DNA from: CAYPTB01 sp964413535
Lineage (GTDB): Bacteria > Planctomycetota > UBA1135 > GCA-002686595
Length of the DNA: 64,000 bases
Assembly: GCA_964413535.1 (NCBI GenBank)
Contig: CAYPTB010000040.1
Coordinates: forward strand, 186,001-250,000
Direction: 5' to 3'
In this document: positions 45,791 to 55,100 of the stretch, piece after piece
Layout: the number at the start of each line of letters is the position of its first letter
Numbering within the stretch: the stretch's first letter is position 1
Position numbers and translations under genes: made by a program
Notes under the pieces: model-generated
What the model saw: only the letters and a program-made list of their open reading frames with translations
Database searches by the model: none
What the model was told of the DNA's origin: nothing

Positions 45791-47365
45791 TCAGACCTCG
45801 CGCGATGTGTTCAGGACATCGATCTTGCGGAAGCGCGCCGGCGAGCAGCCGTGGCTGACCGCGTTGACTTGGCTCGGTTCGCCCTTCCCGTCGTAGAAGG
45901 AGCCGCCCACGCCGTACTCGCGCTCGTCGCAGATCGCGTCGCACGCGTTCCAGAAGTCGGGCGTGCGCGCCTGATAGGCGACGTCCTTCAGCATCCCCAC
46001 CAGGCGCCCATTCTTCACGTGCCAGTAGGTCTGTCCGCCGAACTGGAAGTTGTAGCGCTGCTGATCGATGCTGTAGCTGCCGCGTCCCTGGACGAGGATC
46101 GCCTCCTCCGTGTCGCTGATGAGGTCCTTCAGGGAGAGCGGGGTCCGGCCCGGCAGGAGGTTCACGTTCGGCATGCGCTGGAACGGCACGTCGCGCCAGC
46201 TCTGCGCGTAGGAGCAACTGTTCGAACTCGGCCGACCGAGCCGCGGCGCCTGGTCGCGCGTGACCTGGTAGTCGACGAAGATCCCGTCTCGCACGAGGTC
46301 CCATTCGGTCGTGCGCACGCCGTCGTCGTCCCAAGCGCAGGTGGCGAGCGACGCCGGGCTCGTCTTCTCGGCGACGATGTGCACGAGCTCGCTCGCGAGG
46401 CGATAGCTCCCGAGCTTGTCGGGCGTGAGGAAGCTCGTGCCGGCGTAGTTGGCCTCCATGCCGAGCGCGCGGTCGTACTCCGTCGGGTGCCCGATCGACT
46501 CGTGGATCGTGAGCCACAGGTTGGACGGGTGCAGGATCAGGTCGTAGCGGCCGGGTTGGACGGAGGGCGCGGCGTGCTTCTCGACGACGTCCAGGGCGGC
46601 GCGCTCGACGTCCTCCGACCACGGGTAGTCCTCGACGTACTCGTAGCCCAGGCCCTGCGGAGTCGCGTAGGAGTCCCGCGTCTGGAAGCTCGAGCGCTTG
46701 CGGTCCACGGAGGTCAGGGTGAAGGTCGGGTTGCAGCGATGGAGCGTCTGCTCGACACAGGTTCCTTCGGTCGTGGCGAGCAGCTTGTGCTCGCGCACGA
46801 AGTCCATCGAGGAGCTGCAGAACGAGACGCCCGGGCGCGCCAACGCGGTCCGGGCGATGCCGAGCAAGGTCTCGGCCTTCTGCGAGAGCGGGATGCGGAA
46901 CGGGTCGGTGCGGATGGGCGTGCTCCAGACGCCGACCTGCGCCACGACGGGCGAGAGCTCGACGGGCTCGCGCTGCATGCGCGCGTTCGCGCGCGCGATC
47001 GAGACCGCCTGCCGCGCGACGCGGGCGATCTCGTCCCTCTCGACCGTCGAGCTCGCGGCGAAGCCCCAGGTCCCCTGGACGAGGACGCGCACGCCGAAGC
47101 CGCGGTCCTCTTCGTCCGAGAGCGAGCTCACGCGCTCTTCGCGCGCCGCGAGCCGCTGCCTGCGGTAGTCCGCGAGGCGACAGTCGGCGTAGCTCGCCCC
47201 AGCCGCGCGGGCGGCGTCGAGCGCCACCAGAGCCAGCTCGCGCAGCTCCGGATGGGGCGTGTTGCCGAGCAGCGTCCAGTCGCTGCGCGGGGAGCGCGTC
47301 ACGCAGCCCGGCAACAGGAAGAGCGACGAGGCCGCGGTCGCATGGAGAAAATCGCGCCGTTTCAT
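45791..47365 (-). CDS. tldD: TldD-like zinc metalloprotease with a twin-arginine/lipobox leader
   Basis: 524 residues. The zinc motif HESIGH (His288, Glu289, His293) is intact, followed by PTEYDRALGMEANYAGTSF, and the C-terminal block AICDEREYGVGGSFYDGKGE fits TldD. The N-terminus MKRRDFLHATAASSLFLLPGC has an RRDFL twin-arginine motif and a lipobox-like LPGC, so this copy is probably exported through Tat and perhaps lipidated, whereas the E. coli protein is cytoplasmic. Operon with the PmbA-like gene downstream. Divergent from the TraB-like gene, 130 bases apart. Confidence 0.9.
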   Translation of the reverse strand: MKRRDFLHATAASSLFLLPGCVTRSPRSDWTLLGNTPHPELRELALVALDAARAAGASYADCRLADYRRQRLAAREERVSSLSDEEDRGFGVRVLVQGTWGFAASSTVERDEIARVARQAVSIARANARMQREPVELSPVVAQVGVWSTPIRTDPFRIPLSQKAETLLGIARTALARPGVSFCSSSMDFVREHKLLATTEGTCVEQTLHRCNPTFTLTSVDRKRSSFQTRDSYATPQGLGYEYVEDYPWSEDVERAALDVVEKHAAPSVQPGRYDLILHPSNLWLTIHESIGHPTEYDRALGMEANYAGTSFLTPDKLGSYRLASELVHIVAEKTSPASLATCAWDDDGVRTTEWDLVRDGIFVDYQVTRDQAPRLGRPSSNSCSYAQSWRDVPFQRMPNVNLLPGRTPLSLKDLISDTEEAILVQGRGSYSIDQQRYNFQFGGQTYWHVKNGRLVGMLKDVAYQARTPDFWNACDAICDEREYGVGGSFYDGKGEPSQVNAVSHGCSPARFRKIDVLNTSREV

Positions 47366-47495
47366 GGGATCATGGGGTCGTCTCCGCGACGCGATCCTAG
47401 CGCGACCCGCGGTCGATCCCCAGACGGTCGGGGCCGGGAGCTCCCGCGGCCGGCCGTCCTCATCCCCTTACGACCGAAGCGAACCCTCGAGGCCG

Positions 47496-48761
47496 ATGCG
47501 AACGATGCGGATCTCGCGCGCGATCTCGAGCGTTTGCGCGTTCTCGGTCCTCTTGGCCGTGCACGCCGACGCCCAGTCGGACGGCCCGCGGCGCACCCTG
47601 CGGCTCGTCGAGGAGGCGGACACGCTGCATCTCGACCTCGCCGTGCGGCACTTCACGCCCCGGGACGGCTCGGGTCCGACGATCGTGCTCGCGAGCGCGA
47701 TGCACGTCGGGGAGCCCCGCTTCTACGCGAGCTTGCAGGCCGAGCTCGACGCGCTGGACCTGGTGCTCTTCGAGAGCGTCAAGCCGCCGGGCACCGGCGA
47801 TCCGGAGCACGACGTCGGGACGCTCACCGACCTTCAGCGCGCCCAGATCACGCGCGGGCGCATCCGCTTCGTCGCGGAGGCCTTGTACCGCTATCACGAG
47901 CTGCAGGGGAGCTGGCCGAAGGGTCTGGCCGAGCTCCCCGCCGGTTTGCCCAAGGACCTGGCCGCGCTCGCTGCGAAGTCCCTCGAAGATGCTTGGGGAC
48001 GCCCGCTCGCGCTCACCGCGGCGCCCGCGCGCACCAAGCGTCCGTTCGACGTGCAGAGCCTCGGCGCCGACGGCGCGCTGGGCGGCACGGGGCCGGACGC
48101 CGATCTGTGCTTCGCCGACCAGGCCGATCTCACGGACGTCGAGCTCGGAGCGTCGGGAGGCATCCAGAAGGATCTCGCGGACGCGCTGGGGCTCGTCTTC
48201 CAGCTCGACGCGATGGACCATTCGGGAGCGAACTGGCGCAACAGCGACCTCTCGATCGACCAGGTCGAGGCGCGCTTCTCGGGCACGGACGTCGACACGG
48301 AGGACCTGTTCGGCAACCTGCGCGGCGAAGCCTTCCTGGCCAAGGCCGCTGGCTTCGTGCTGAAGCTCGTCTCGCGCTTCTCCTACGGCAGCGCGGCGCT
48401 CAAGGTGCTCGGGATCGAGGTCCTGGCGCGCGCGGACGAGCTGCTCGAGAACGCGCCGCCCGAGCTCGAGGAGATGCTCGGCGTGCTCATCCACGCGCGC
48501 AACGACGTCGTGATCGGGGACCTGCGCGAAGCGCTCGCGCAAGAGCCCCCGCCCCGCACGATCGGCGTGATCTACGGCGCGGCGCACATGCGCGACCTCG
48601 AGGAGCGCTTGACGACGGAGCTCGGCTACTCGCTCGCCCGCGAGGAATGGTTGCGCGCGGTGACGATCGACCTCGACGGTCTCGGCATCGAGCGCGAGCA
48701 GGTCGATTTACTGAGGAAGACCGTCCAGCGGACGCTCGAGGGAGGCCTCGGCTGGCGCTAG
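47496..48761 (+). CDS. TraB/GumN-like protein with an inserted GspG pseudopilin-like domain
   Basis: 421 residues with signal peptide (ISSVCAFSVLLAVHADAQ). The TraB/GumN framework is split: ASAMHVGEPRFYASLQAEL with DLVLFESVKPPG at ~66-99, and GVIYGAAHMRDLEERL near the C-terminus, the two conserved blocks of that metal-dependent family. Between them, residues ~119-206 read as the globular part of a type II secretion major pseudopilin: RGRIRFVAEALYRYHELQG, WPKGLAELP, EDAWGRPL, then FDVQSLGADGALGGTGPDAD (GADG..GGTGPDAD is the GspG calcium-loop pattern). ATG 47496 has GAGG upstream. The pseudopilin transmembrane helix is absent from the insertion. Confidence 0.8.
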   Translation: MRTMRISRAISSVCAFSVLLAVHADAQSDGPRRTLRLVEEADTLHLDLAVRHFTPRDGSGPTIVLASAMHVGEPRFYASLQAELDALDLVLFESVKPPGTGDPEHDVGTLTDLQRAQITRGRIRFVAEALYRYHELQGSWPKGLAELPAGLPKDLAALAAKSLEDAWGRPLALTAAPARTKRPFDVQSLGADGALGGTGPDADLCFADQADLTDVELGASGGIQKDLADALGLVFQLDAMDHSGANWRNSDLSIDQVEARFSGTDVDTEDLFGNLRGEAFLAKAAGFVLKLVSRFSYGSAALKVLGIEVLARADELLENAPPELEEMLGVLIHARNDVVIGDLREALAQEPPPRTIGVIYGAAHMRDLEERLTTELGYSLAREEWLRAVTIDLDGLGIEREQVDLLRKTVQRTLEGGLGWR

Positions 48762-48831
48762 CCAGTCAGGAGCGTCGGCGAGGATCCTCACGCACCTCTG
48801 ACGGTGATCTACTGGGTGCGCACGAACGGCG

Positions 48832-49971
48832 ATGACGATGAGCAACATCAAGAGCCTTGCAGGTCTGGTTCGCACGAAGCAGGCCGAACTGCTCTCGCAA
48901 TGGCGAGAGGAGGTGAGGCTCCTGCCTGGCGCTCAGGATCTCGACCGCCCGACGCTCGACGATCACGTTCCCGATCTGATCCTCGAGCTCGCCGCAGCCC
49001 TCGAAGCCCGGCTGGATGAAACGATCGCGGAGAATGTCCTCGACGGAACGGCGCCCGCGCACGGCCTTGCGCGGCTGCGCGACGGCTTCGACATCACCGA
49101 GGTCGTCGCCGAATACAACATCTTGCGCGGTTGCGTGCACGACCTGGCTCAACGAAACGACCTGAGCCTCCAGGGCGAAGCCTTCCACATCATGAATCGG
49201 GTGCTCGACGAGGCGATCGCCGTCGCGGTCCAGTCCTACGCAACGCAGCGGGCGCTCGAGGTCCAGGCACGCCGTGAGGAGCACCTGACCTTCGTCGCCC
49301 ATGATCTCAGGACGCCCCTGTCGGCCATCTCGCTCGCCACGAACGTCCTCGAGAAGGTGCTGACTGGGAAGGCCTCGGAGCAAGAGGCCGAACGGATGCT
49401 CCAGAGCTTGCGCCGCAACGTCCAGCGCCTCGACGCGATCGTGTTGCGCGTCATCCAGGAGCAGGACAACCTACGCACCGATGCCATGGTCAAGGTCGAG
49501 CTACGGGAGTTCGACCTGTGGCCGCTCGTCCAGGCGTTGATCGTCGATCTGCAGCCTCTCGCCAAAGCTTCGGGCACGACCATCCAGAATCGTGTCCCCC
49601 TCGACCTCGTCGTCCACGCCGACGCGATCCTCCTGGCACAGGTTTTCCAGAACCTGATCGCGAACGCGATCGAGTACTCGCCCCGCGGAGTCGTCGGCGT
49701 CGAAGCGTCGATCGATGCGATGGGAACGGTCGAATGCTCCGTGCGCGACGACGGGGCAGGGATCCCTCCCGAGCTCATCGACAAGGTGTTCGACAAGCTC
49801 GAGACCGATCCGGACAAGAAGACAGGCCTCGGCCTCGGGTTGGCGATCGTCAAGCAGTTCGTCGAGGCGCATGGCGGAGGGGTCGCCGTGGAGAGCCGAG
49901 CGGGCTTGGGTACGACCTTCCGTTTCACTCTGCCCGTGCCCGGAAAACAGCAGCCAGGGCTCGATTGCTGA
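48832..49971 (+). CDS. Soluble sensor histidine kinase with RsbRD-like N-terminal domain
   Basis: 379 residues. Residues 1-140 form a helical input domain with QAELLSQWREEVRLL and LRDGFDITEVVAEYNILRGCV, like the RsbRD/globin-like input seen in similar kinases. HisKA has His157 in FVAHDLRTPLSAISL; HATPase_c has QNLIANAIEYSP, DDGAGIPPE, KKTGLGLGLAIVKQFV. No transmembrane helix is seen, so it is cytoplasmic. No response regulator gene is adjacent: an orphan kinase. Confidence 0.9.
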   Translation: MTMSNIKSLAGLVRTKQAELLSQWREEVRLLPGAQDLDRPTLDDHVPDLILELAAALEARLDETIAENVLDGTAPAHGLARLRDGFDITEVVAEYNILRGCVHDLAQRNDLSLQGEAFHIMNRVLDEAIAVAVQSYATQRALEVQARREEHLTFVAHDLRTPLSAISLATNVLEKVLTGKASEQEAERMLQSLRRNVQRLDAIVLRVIQEQDNLRTDAMVKVELREFDLWPLVQALIVDLQPLAKASGTTIQNRVPLDLVVHADAILLAQVFQNLIANAIEYSPRGVVGVEASIDAMGTVECSVRDDGAGIPPELIDKVFDKLETDPDKKTGLGLGLAIVKQFVEAHGGGVAVESRAGLGTTFRFTLPVPGKQQPGLDC

Positions 49972-50148
49972 GCTGCGCGCGCGCACCCGCCGCCGAGCGA
50001 CCACCGACGGAGGGCGAGCCGCAGCAGAACGGCCGCGCAGACGCTGGCACCGCGACCGCGTAGTCCCGAGCAGAACTTGCGCTCGTCGACTTGCGATGCC
50101 TCCGTGTCGACGAGTACATGGGGGGGGATCCATCCTCTTCCTCCGCTG

Positions 50149-50991
50149 ATGAGCCACCCCCGCCGCACCGGATCCGCGTCCGAGCGCAACCCGCAAGCCG
50201 AGCAGATGGCGGACGAGTCGATGGTCCGCAACCTCGCTGCGCAGGCGCAGGCGATCTGGCCGCAGGAACGCGAGCTCTGCCTGCGCTACGACCTACCGTC
50301 GGCGGCGCGCGTGCTCGACGTCGGCTGCGGCACGGGCGAGATCACGCGGCGTCTGGCGGAGCTCCTGCCGGCGGCGACGCTCGTCGGCGTCGACGTCCAC
50401 GAGGCGCACCTCCTCGAGGCCCGCGCGCGCTCCGCGGAACACGGGGATCGCATCGATTACCGGCGCGGAGACGCGTTCGCCCTCGAGTTCCAAAACGCCT
50501 CCTTCGACCTGGTGGTGTGCCGGCATCTCCTGCAGGCGATCCCCGACGCCGAGGCGGTGCTCGCCGAGCTCGTACGCGTGACGCGTCCCGGCGGAGTCGT
50601 GCACGTCGTCGCCGAGGACTACGCGATGATGCACTTCCACCCCGTCGACGTGGACACGGACGACTTCTGGCGCCGCGGGCCGATTGCGTTCGCCGAGCGC
50701 ACGGGGAGCGACCTGCGCTCGGGCCGGAAGATCCACGCTTGGCTCCACCGCCTGGGCGTGCGCGAGCTCTCCGTCGACTACGTCGTCGTGGACACGACAC
50801 GCGTGCCGCGCGAGCTCTTCGCGGAGATCTGGAGCGCCTGGCGCGACGGGTATGCCGAGGCGATCGCGCGCGAGACCGAGCTCTCCCTGACGGAGACCCG
50901 CGCGGCCTTCGACGCCATGATCGCCTGCATCCGAAGCCCCGAGGGCTATGGCGTCTGGCAGCTCCCTGTCATCAGCGGCCGCACCCAGTAG
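50149..50991 (+). CDS. Class I SAM-dependent methyltransferase
   Basis: 280 residues. Motif I is VLDVGCGTGEITRRL, motif II GVDVHEAHLLEARA, and FDLVVCRHLLQAIPDAEAVLAE plus RPGGVVHVVAEDY complete the Rossmann fold. The substrate is unknown; the C-terminal helical part with AYRARETELSLTE-like text (AIARETELSLTETRAAF) is not diagnostic. ATG 50149 is the best guess; ATG 50206 (ADESMVRNL) is an alternative. It stands alone. Confidence 0.85.
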   Translation: MSHPRRTGSASERNPQAEQMADESMVRNLAAQAQAIWPQERELCLRYDLPSAARVLDVGCGTGEITRRLAELLPAATLVGVDVHEAHLLEARARSAEHGDRIDYRRGDAFALEFQNASFDLVVCRHLLQAIPDAEAVLAELVRVTRPGGVVHVVAEDYAMMHFHPVDVDTDDFWRRGPIAFAERTGSDLRSGRKIHAWLHRLGVRELSVDYVVVDTTRVPRELFAEIWSAWRDGYAEAIARETELSLTETRAAFDAMIACIRSPEGYGVWQLPVISGRTQ

Positions 50992-51170
50992 GATACGAGC
51001 AGGTATATTGCCGACGCCCCCAACCCTCGTTCTCAGGGCGAAAACAGGGGGTTCCCCGCCGATCGCGGGTGGTGCACGAGGCCCTGACGCCTCGCACTGG
51101 CGGTTGCGCTGCGAACGCCCCGGAATCGTGGGCGGCCGACGGACGGCTAGATGCCGCTCCTCCCCTCGCG

Positions 51171-51509
51171 TCAGCGGCCGTGCCCGGCGCGGTAGGCCTC
51201 GTCGTCCGCGCGCAGCTCGGGGTCGAGGAAGAAGGTCCCGAACGGGATCAGCGCGAGGATCCCGAAGCGCACGACCCAGCCGACGGACTTCCCGCGCTGC
51301 CACACCGCGTGTAGGGCGAGGAGCCCGAGCACGACGAACAGGAGCCCGTGCAGCGTGCCCGCGAGCCGCACCGCGAGCGGCATCCCCGCCCCGTACTTGA
51401 GCGGCATCGCCACGAAGAGCAGCACGAGGTAGGAGAGCCCCTCGAGGAACGCCATGGCCCGCAGCCACGCGGTCTCCGTGTCGAAGCGCAGGACGTCGCG
51501 TCGGATCAT
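51171..51509 (-). CDS. DUF3817-family membrane protein
   Basis: 112 residues from ATG 51509. Three hydrophobic helices: AFLEGLSYLVLLFVAMPLKY, GTLHGLLFVVLGLLALHAVW, VVRFGILALIPFGTFFLD. The EGLSYL..LF.AMPLKY and TLHG patterns are the DUF3817 signature. Cellular role unknown. A short gene between two plus-strand genes. Confidence 0.88.
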   Translation of the reverse strand: MIRRDVLRFDTETAWLRAMAFLEGLSYLVLLFVAMPLKYGAGMPLAVRLAGTLHGLLFVVLGLLALHAVWQRGKSVGWVVRFGILALIPFGTFFLDPELRADDEAYRAGHGR

Positions 51510-51642
51510 CGCGCCACGTTAGTCTTCCCGCCCCCGTTGGATCGAGGGCGCGGCCGTGGGCTTGACGACCCGAGCGGATCGAGCGTCGAACCGGCGACTC
51601 CCTGGTGGCGCGACGGGACCCGGCCGCGTTAACCTGCGCGGC

Positions 51643-52158
51643 ATGAAACGAATCGCTCGTTCGATGCTCGCTTCCCTGTTGCTCTTGTCCGCGTGCGGGG
51701 GCGACACGACGACCCAGGCCAAAGCCGCCTCCGCTCCCGCCGCGACGCCGGCCGAGAGCCCGAAGCCGCCGGCCGACGCCGACATGGACGCGGCGATCGC
51801 GGAGCTGATGGCGAAGCCCGAACAGGCCGACGAGAGCATCCAGGTCCAGCACATCCTGATCGCGTTCAAGGGCGCGCCGCGCATGAGCGGCATCACGCGC
51901 AGCAAGGAAGAGGCGAAGGCGCTGGCGCAGAAGGTCTACGCCGAGGTGATCGGCGGCGGCGACTTCGGAGCGCTCGTAGAGCAGCACACCGACGACAGCG
52001 CCCCCGGCATCTACCCGATGACCAAGCGAGGCCGCGGCTCGATGGTGAAAGCCTTCGGCGACGTCGGCTTCCGGCTGAAGGTCGGCGAGATCGGCGTCGC
52101 GCCGTGGGACGCGACGGCGAGTCCGTACGGCTGGCACATCATCAAGCGGGTGAAGTAG
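51643..52158 (+). CDS. Parvulin-type peptidyl-prolyl isomerase lipoprotein
   Basis: 171 residues from ATG 51643. Lipoprotein leader LASLLLLSACGG, an Ala/Pro linker (about 25-50), then a rotamase domain: IQVQHILIAFKGAP, EEAKALAQKVYAEVIGGGDFGAL, YPMTKRGRGSMVKAFGDVGFRLKVGEIG (broken here: KAFGDVGFRLKVGEIG), SPYGWHIIKRVK at the very end. It is expected to act on the outer side of the inner membrane in protein folding. The stop lies 7 bases from the convergent CHAT gene's stop. Confidence 0.9.
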   Translation: MKRIARSMLASLLLLSACGGDTTTQAKAASAPAATPAESPKPPADADMDAAIAELMAKPEQADESIQVQHILIAFKGAPRMSGITRSKEEAKALAQKVYAEVIGGGDFGALVEQHTDDSAPGIYPMTKRGRGSMVKAFGDVGFRLKVGEIGVAPWDATASPYGWHIIKRVK

Positions 52159-52165
52159 GAGCGCG

Positions 52166-55100
52166 CTACTCGGGTTCGCCCGTCAGGACCCACGCCGCCC
52201 AATCGCGCGTGGTGTACAGCGGCTCGCCGCGTTCGTCCTTCGCCTCGCGCAGCCTCGTCTTCGCTTCCCACAGCGCTTGGTGCTTGGACTTCTGCTCCAC
52301 CCACAGGCGGCGGTAGAAGTCGAGCATCAGCTCTTTGGTCGCTTCGTCGGGCACCTTCCATAGGGAAGTGATCACCGAGCGCGCGCCGGCCATCTGCAGC
52401 GCCTTCTGCAAGCTCGCGACGCCTTGACCCGCGCGTCGCTCGCCGACGTTCGTGTCGCAGGCGCTGAGCACCGCGAGCTCGCAGTTCGAGAGATCGAGCG
52501 TCGAGAGCTCGTCCGCGGTCACGAGACCCGGCGCGCGACCGACCGCGTCCTCGGGCAAGTTCGCGCCTGCGAGCGCGAGTCCGCACAGGAGCATCGGGCT
52601 CATGCCCTTCACCTGCTCTTCACCGCTCATCCGCCTCCCGAGCCCGCTCTGCACGTCGAGCGGCTCCGGATCGCTCCACGACCGGATCGACTCCGGAGCG
52701 AACCAGCCGTGTGTCGCGATGTGCAGGAAACGCGCCTTCGGGGCGAGCTCGACCAACGCGTCACGCGAGGCCCTCCGCTTCTCGAGCACGAGCGCGGGAC
52801 GCACGTCCTCGAAGATCTCCGTGTACAGCGCGCCGATGCCGCGCGCCTCGTCGCCCGTGTGCGTCAACGGCGCGAAGCCGCGCTCCCAAGCGGTGCCGCG
52901 CAGGATCGCTGCGGCCTGCGTCGGCTCCCTGACATCGTCGGACGCGGACTGCTCGCCCAGCGCGGCCTGTGTTATCCGCGCGGCCGGTTCCCGCGACGCT
53001 GCGAACTCGACCGACGCGATCTCGTCCGCCGAGAGCGCAACGGAAGGCACGTTGAACGACGCACCGCCCAGCGCCACGAGCGCCGTGCCCGTCGGTGCGG
53101 GTGAATCGATCAAGAGCTCTGTCAGCGTCGCGCGCGTCTCGATCGTCCAGCGATCGCCGACGAGCTGGTCTTTGCTCGTCCCGTCCTGCGCCGTCGTCGC
53201 GAGCGGCAGCGCTTCGAGCGGTACGAGGTGCAGGATGTCGTCGAGCACGACCACGAGTCGCTCCGCATCGCCGAGCGCCGCGAGCAACGGGTCGAGCACG
53301 AGCTGGCGCAGCTCGTCGCCGCGCTCTCGCACCTGGTCTGTCTCCGAACCGACCACACCCACGCCGCGCTCGAGACTCACGCCGATCGCCTCACGCCATG
53401 CGCGCGCAGCCACTTCGATCGGCGCGATCGGACCCACATCGACCAGCGTCAGCGACGAGTGTGCCTCGACGTCACTCGCCGCACCGCCATTCAGAGCGGC
53501 CTTCGAGTGCGCCGTCGAGCTGCGCACGACGAACGCGCACAGGTTGTCGGTCGAGACCGTGCGCACCGCGGGTTGGCCCGTCGAGTCGAACTCGTCGACC
53601 ACGATTGCGCGAAAGTCCGTGAAGCGCCGGAAGGCCACGGCCGCCTCGTGCTCCACCAGTCGCGCCGCGAGCGACTCCACGTCGAACTCCACAACGCTCC
53701 CCGCTCCGCCCGAGAGCTCGCGCGCAAGCGCCAGGAGCTCCCTCTCCACCGACTCGCGTTTCACACGCGCGCGGTCGAACTCCGCGCTCGTCGTGCCCTT
53801 CTGCGCGAGGTCTGCGATTTCTTCGCTCGCCGCGCCCAGCGACTCGCGCAGCTCTCTGTACTTCGGGGAGTGCACAGCCCTGCGCGTGAGCTCGGCCGAA
53901 GCGACTGCCGCACCACGCGTCGTCTCCGCGTACACGAACGCGGGTGACTCCAAGTCACGCAGCGGCTCGAACACACCGATGCCACGCGCGAACGACAGGG
54001 ACACGTCGAGCTGCTCCGCCAAGCTCGCGCAGCGCTCTTCGGCCCCGCGAGCGGCACTTGTGAGGATCGCTGCGCGCGCCGCGGACACCTGTGCGCGGCA
54101 CAGCGCGCCGATCAGCTCGCTGCAGAGCTCCCTCCGCCCCTCCCTCGCTCTTGCTCTCTCTCCCTCGCCCCGTGGAGAGCCGGCGGAGCGCGCTTGTTCG
54201 CGCGCGATCGTCGCGGCCAGGTTGTTCCGCGCCTGCTGCAGATAGGGGTGCTCGGTGGGGAGCGTGCGCGACCAGACCTCGAGCACTTGCTTCTCCAGCG
54301 CCCGCGCGCCGGCGAGATCACCCAGCGTGCTGAGCGTCGCGGCCAGGTTCGACCGCGCCACCTGCCGGGCGGGGTGGTCGGCGGGCAGCGTGCGCGAGTA
54401 GGCATCGAGCACTTGCTCTTGCAGCGCCCGCGCGCCGACGAGATCGCCCAGCGCTTTGATCGTCGCGGCCAGGTTCAACCGCGACGTCTGTAGATCGGGG
54501 TGGTCGTCCCGGAGCGTGCGCGAGCGGACCTCGAGCGCTTGCTCCTGCAGCGCCCGCGCGCCGGCGAGATCGCCCAGCGCGTAGAGCGTCGAGGCCAGGT
54601 TGTGCCGCGCCGCCTGCAGATCGGGGTGGTCGGCGGGCAGCGTGCGCGAGCGGAGCTCGAGCACTTGCTCTTGCAGCGCCCGCGCGCCAGCGAGATCGCC
54701 CAGCGTGTGGAGCGTCGCGGCCAGGTTCCCCCGCGCCGTCTGTAGAGCGGGGTGGTCGTCTGGGAGCGAACGCGAGAAGACCTCGAGCACTTGCTCCTGC
54801 AGCGCCCGCGCGCCGACGAGATCGCCCAGCGTGTAGAGCGTCACGGCCAGGTTCCCCCGCGCCGTCTGCAGCTCGGGGTGGTCGGCAGGCAGCGTGCGCG
54901 AGCAGACCTCGAGCACCTGCTCCTCCAGCGCCCGCGCGCCGGCGAGATCGCCCAGCGCCGCGATCGTCCCGGCCAGGTTGTGCCGCGCCACCCGCAGATC
55001 GGGGTGGTCGGCGGGCAGTGTACGCGAGAAGACCTCGAGCACTTGCTCTTGCAGCGCCCGCGCGCCGGCGAGATCGCCCAGCGCTTTGATCGTCAGCGCC

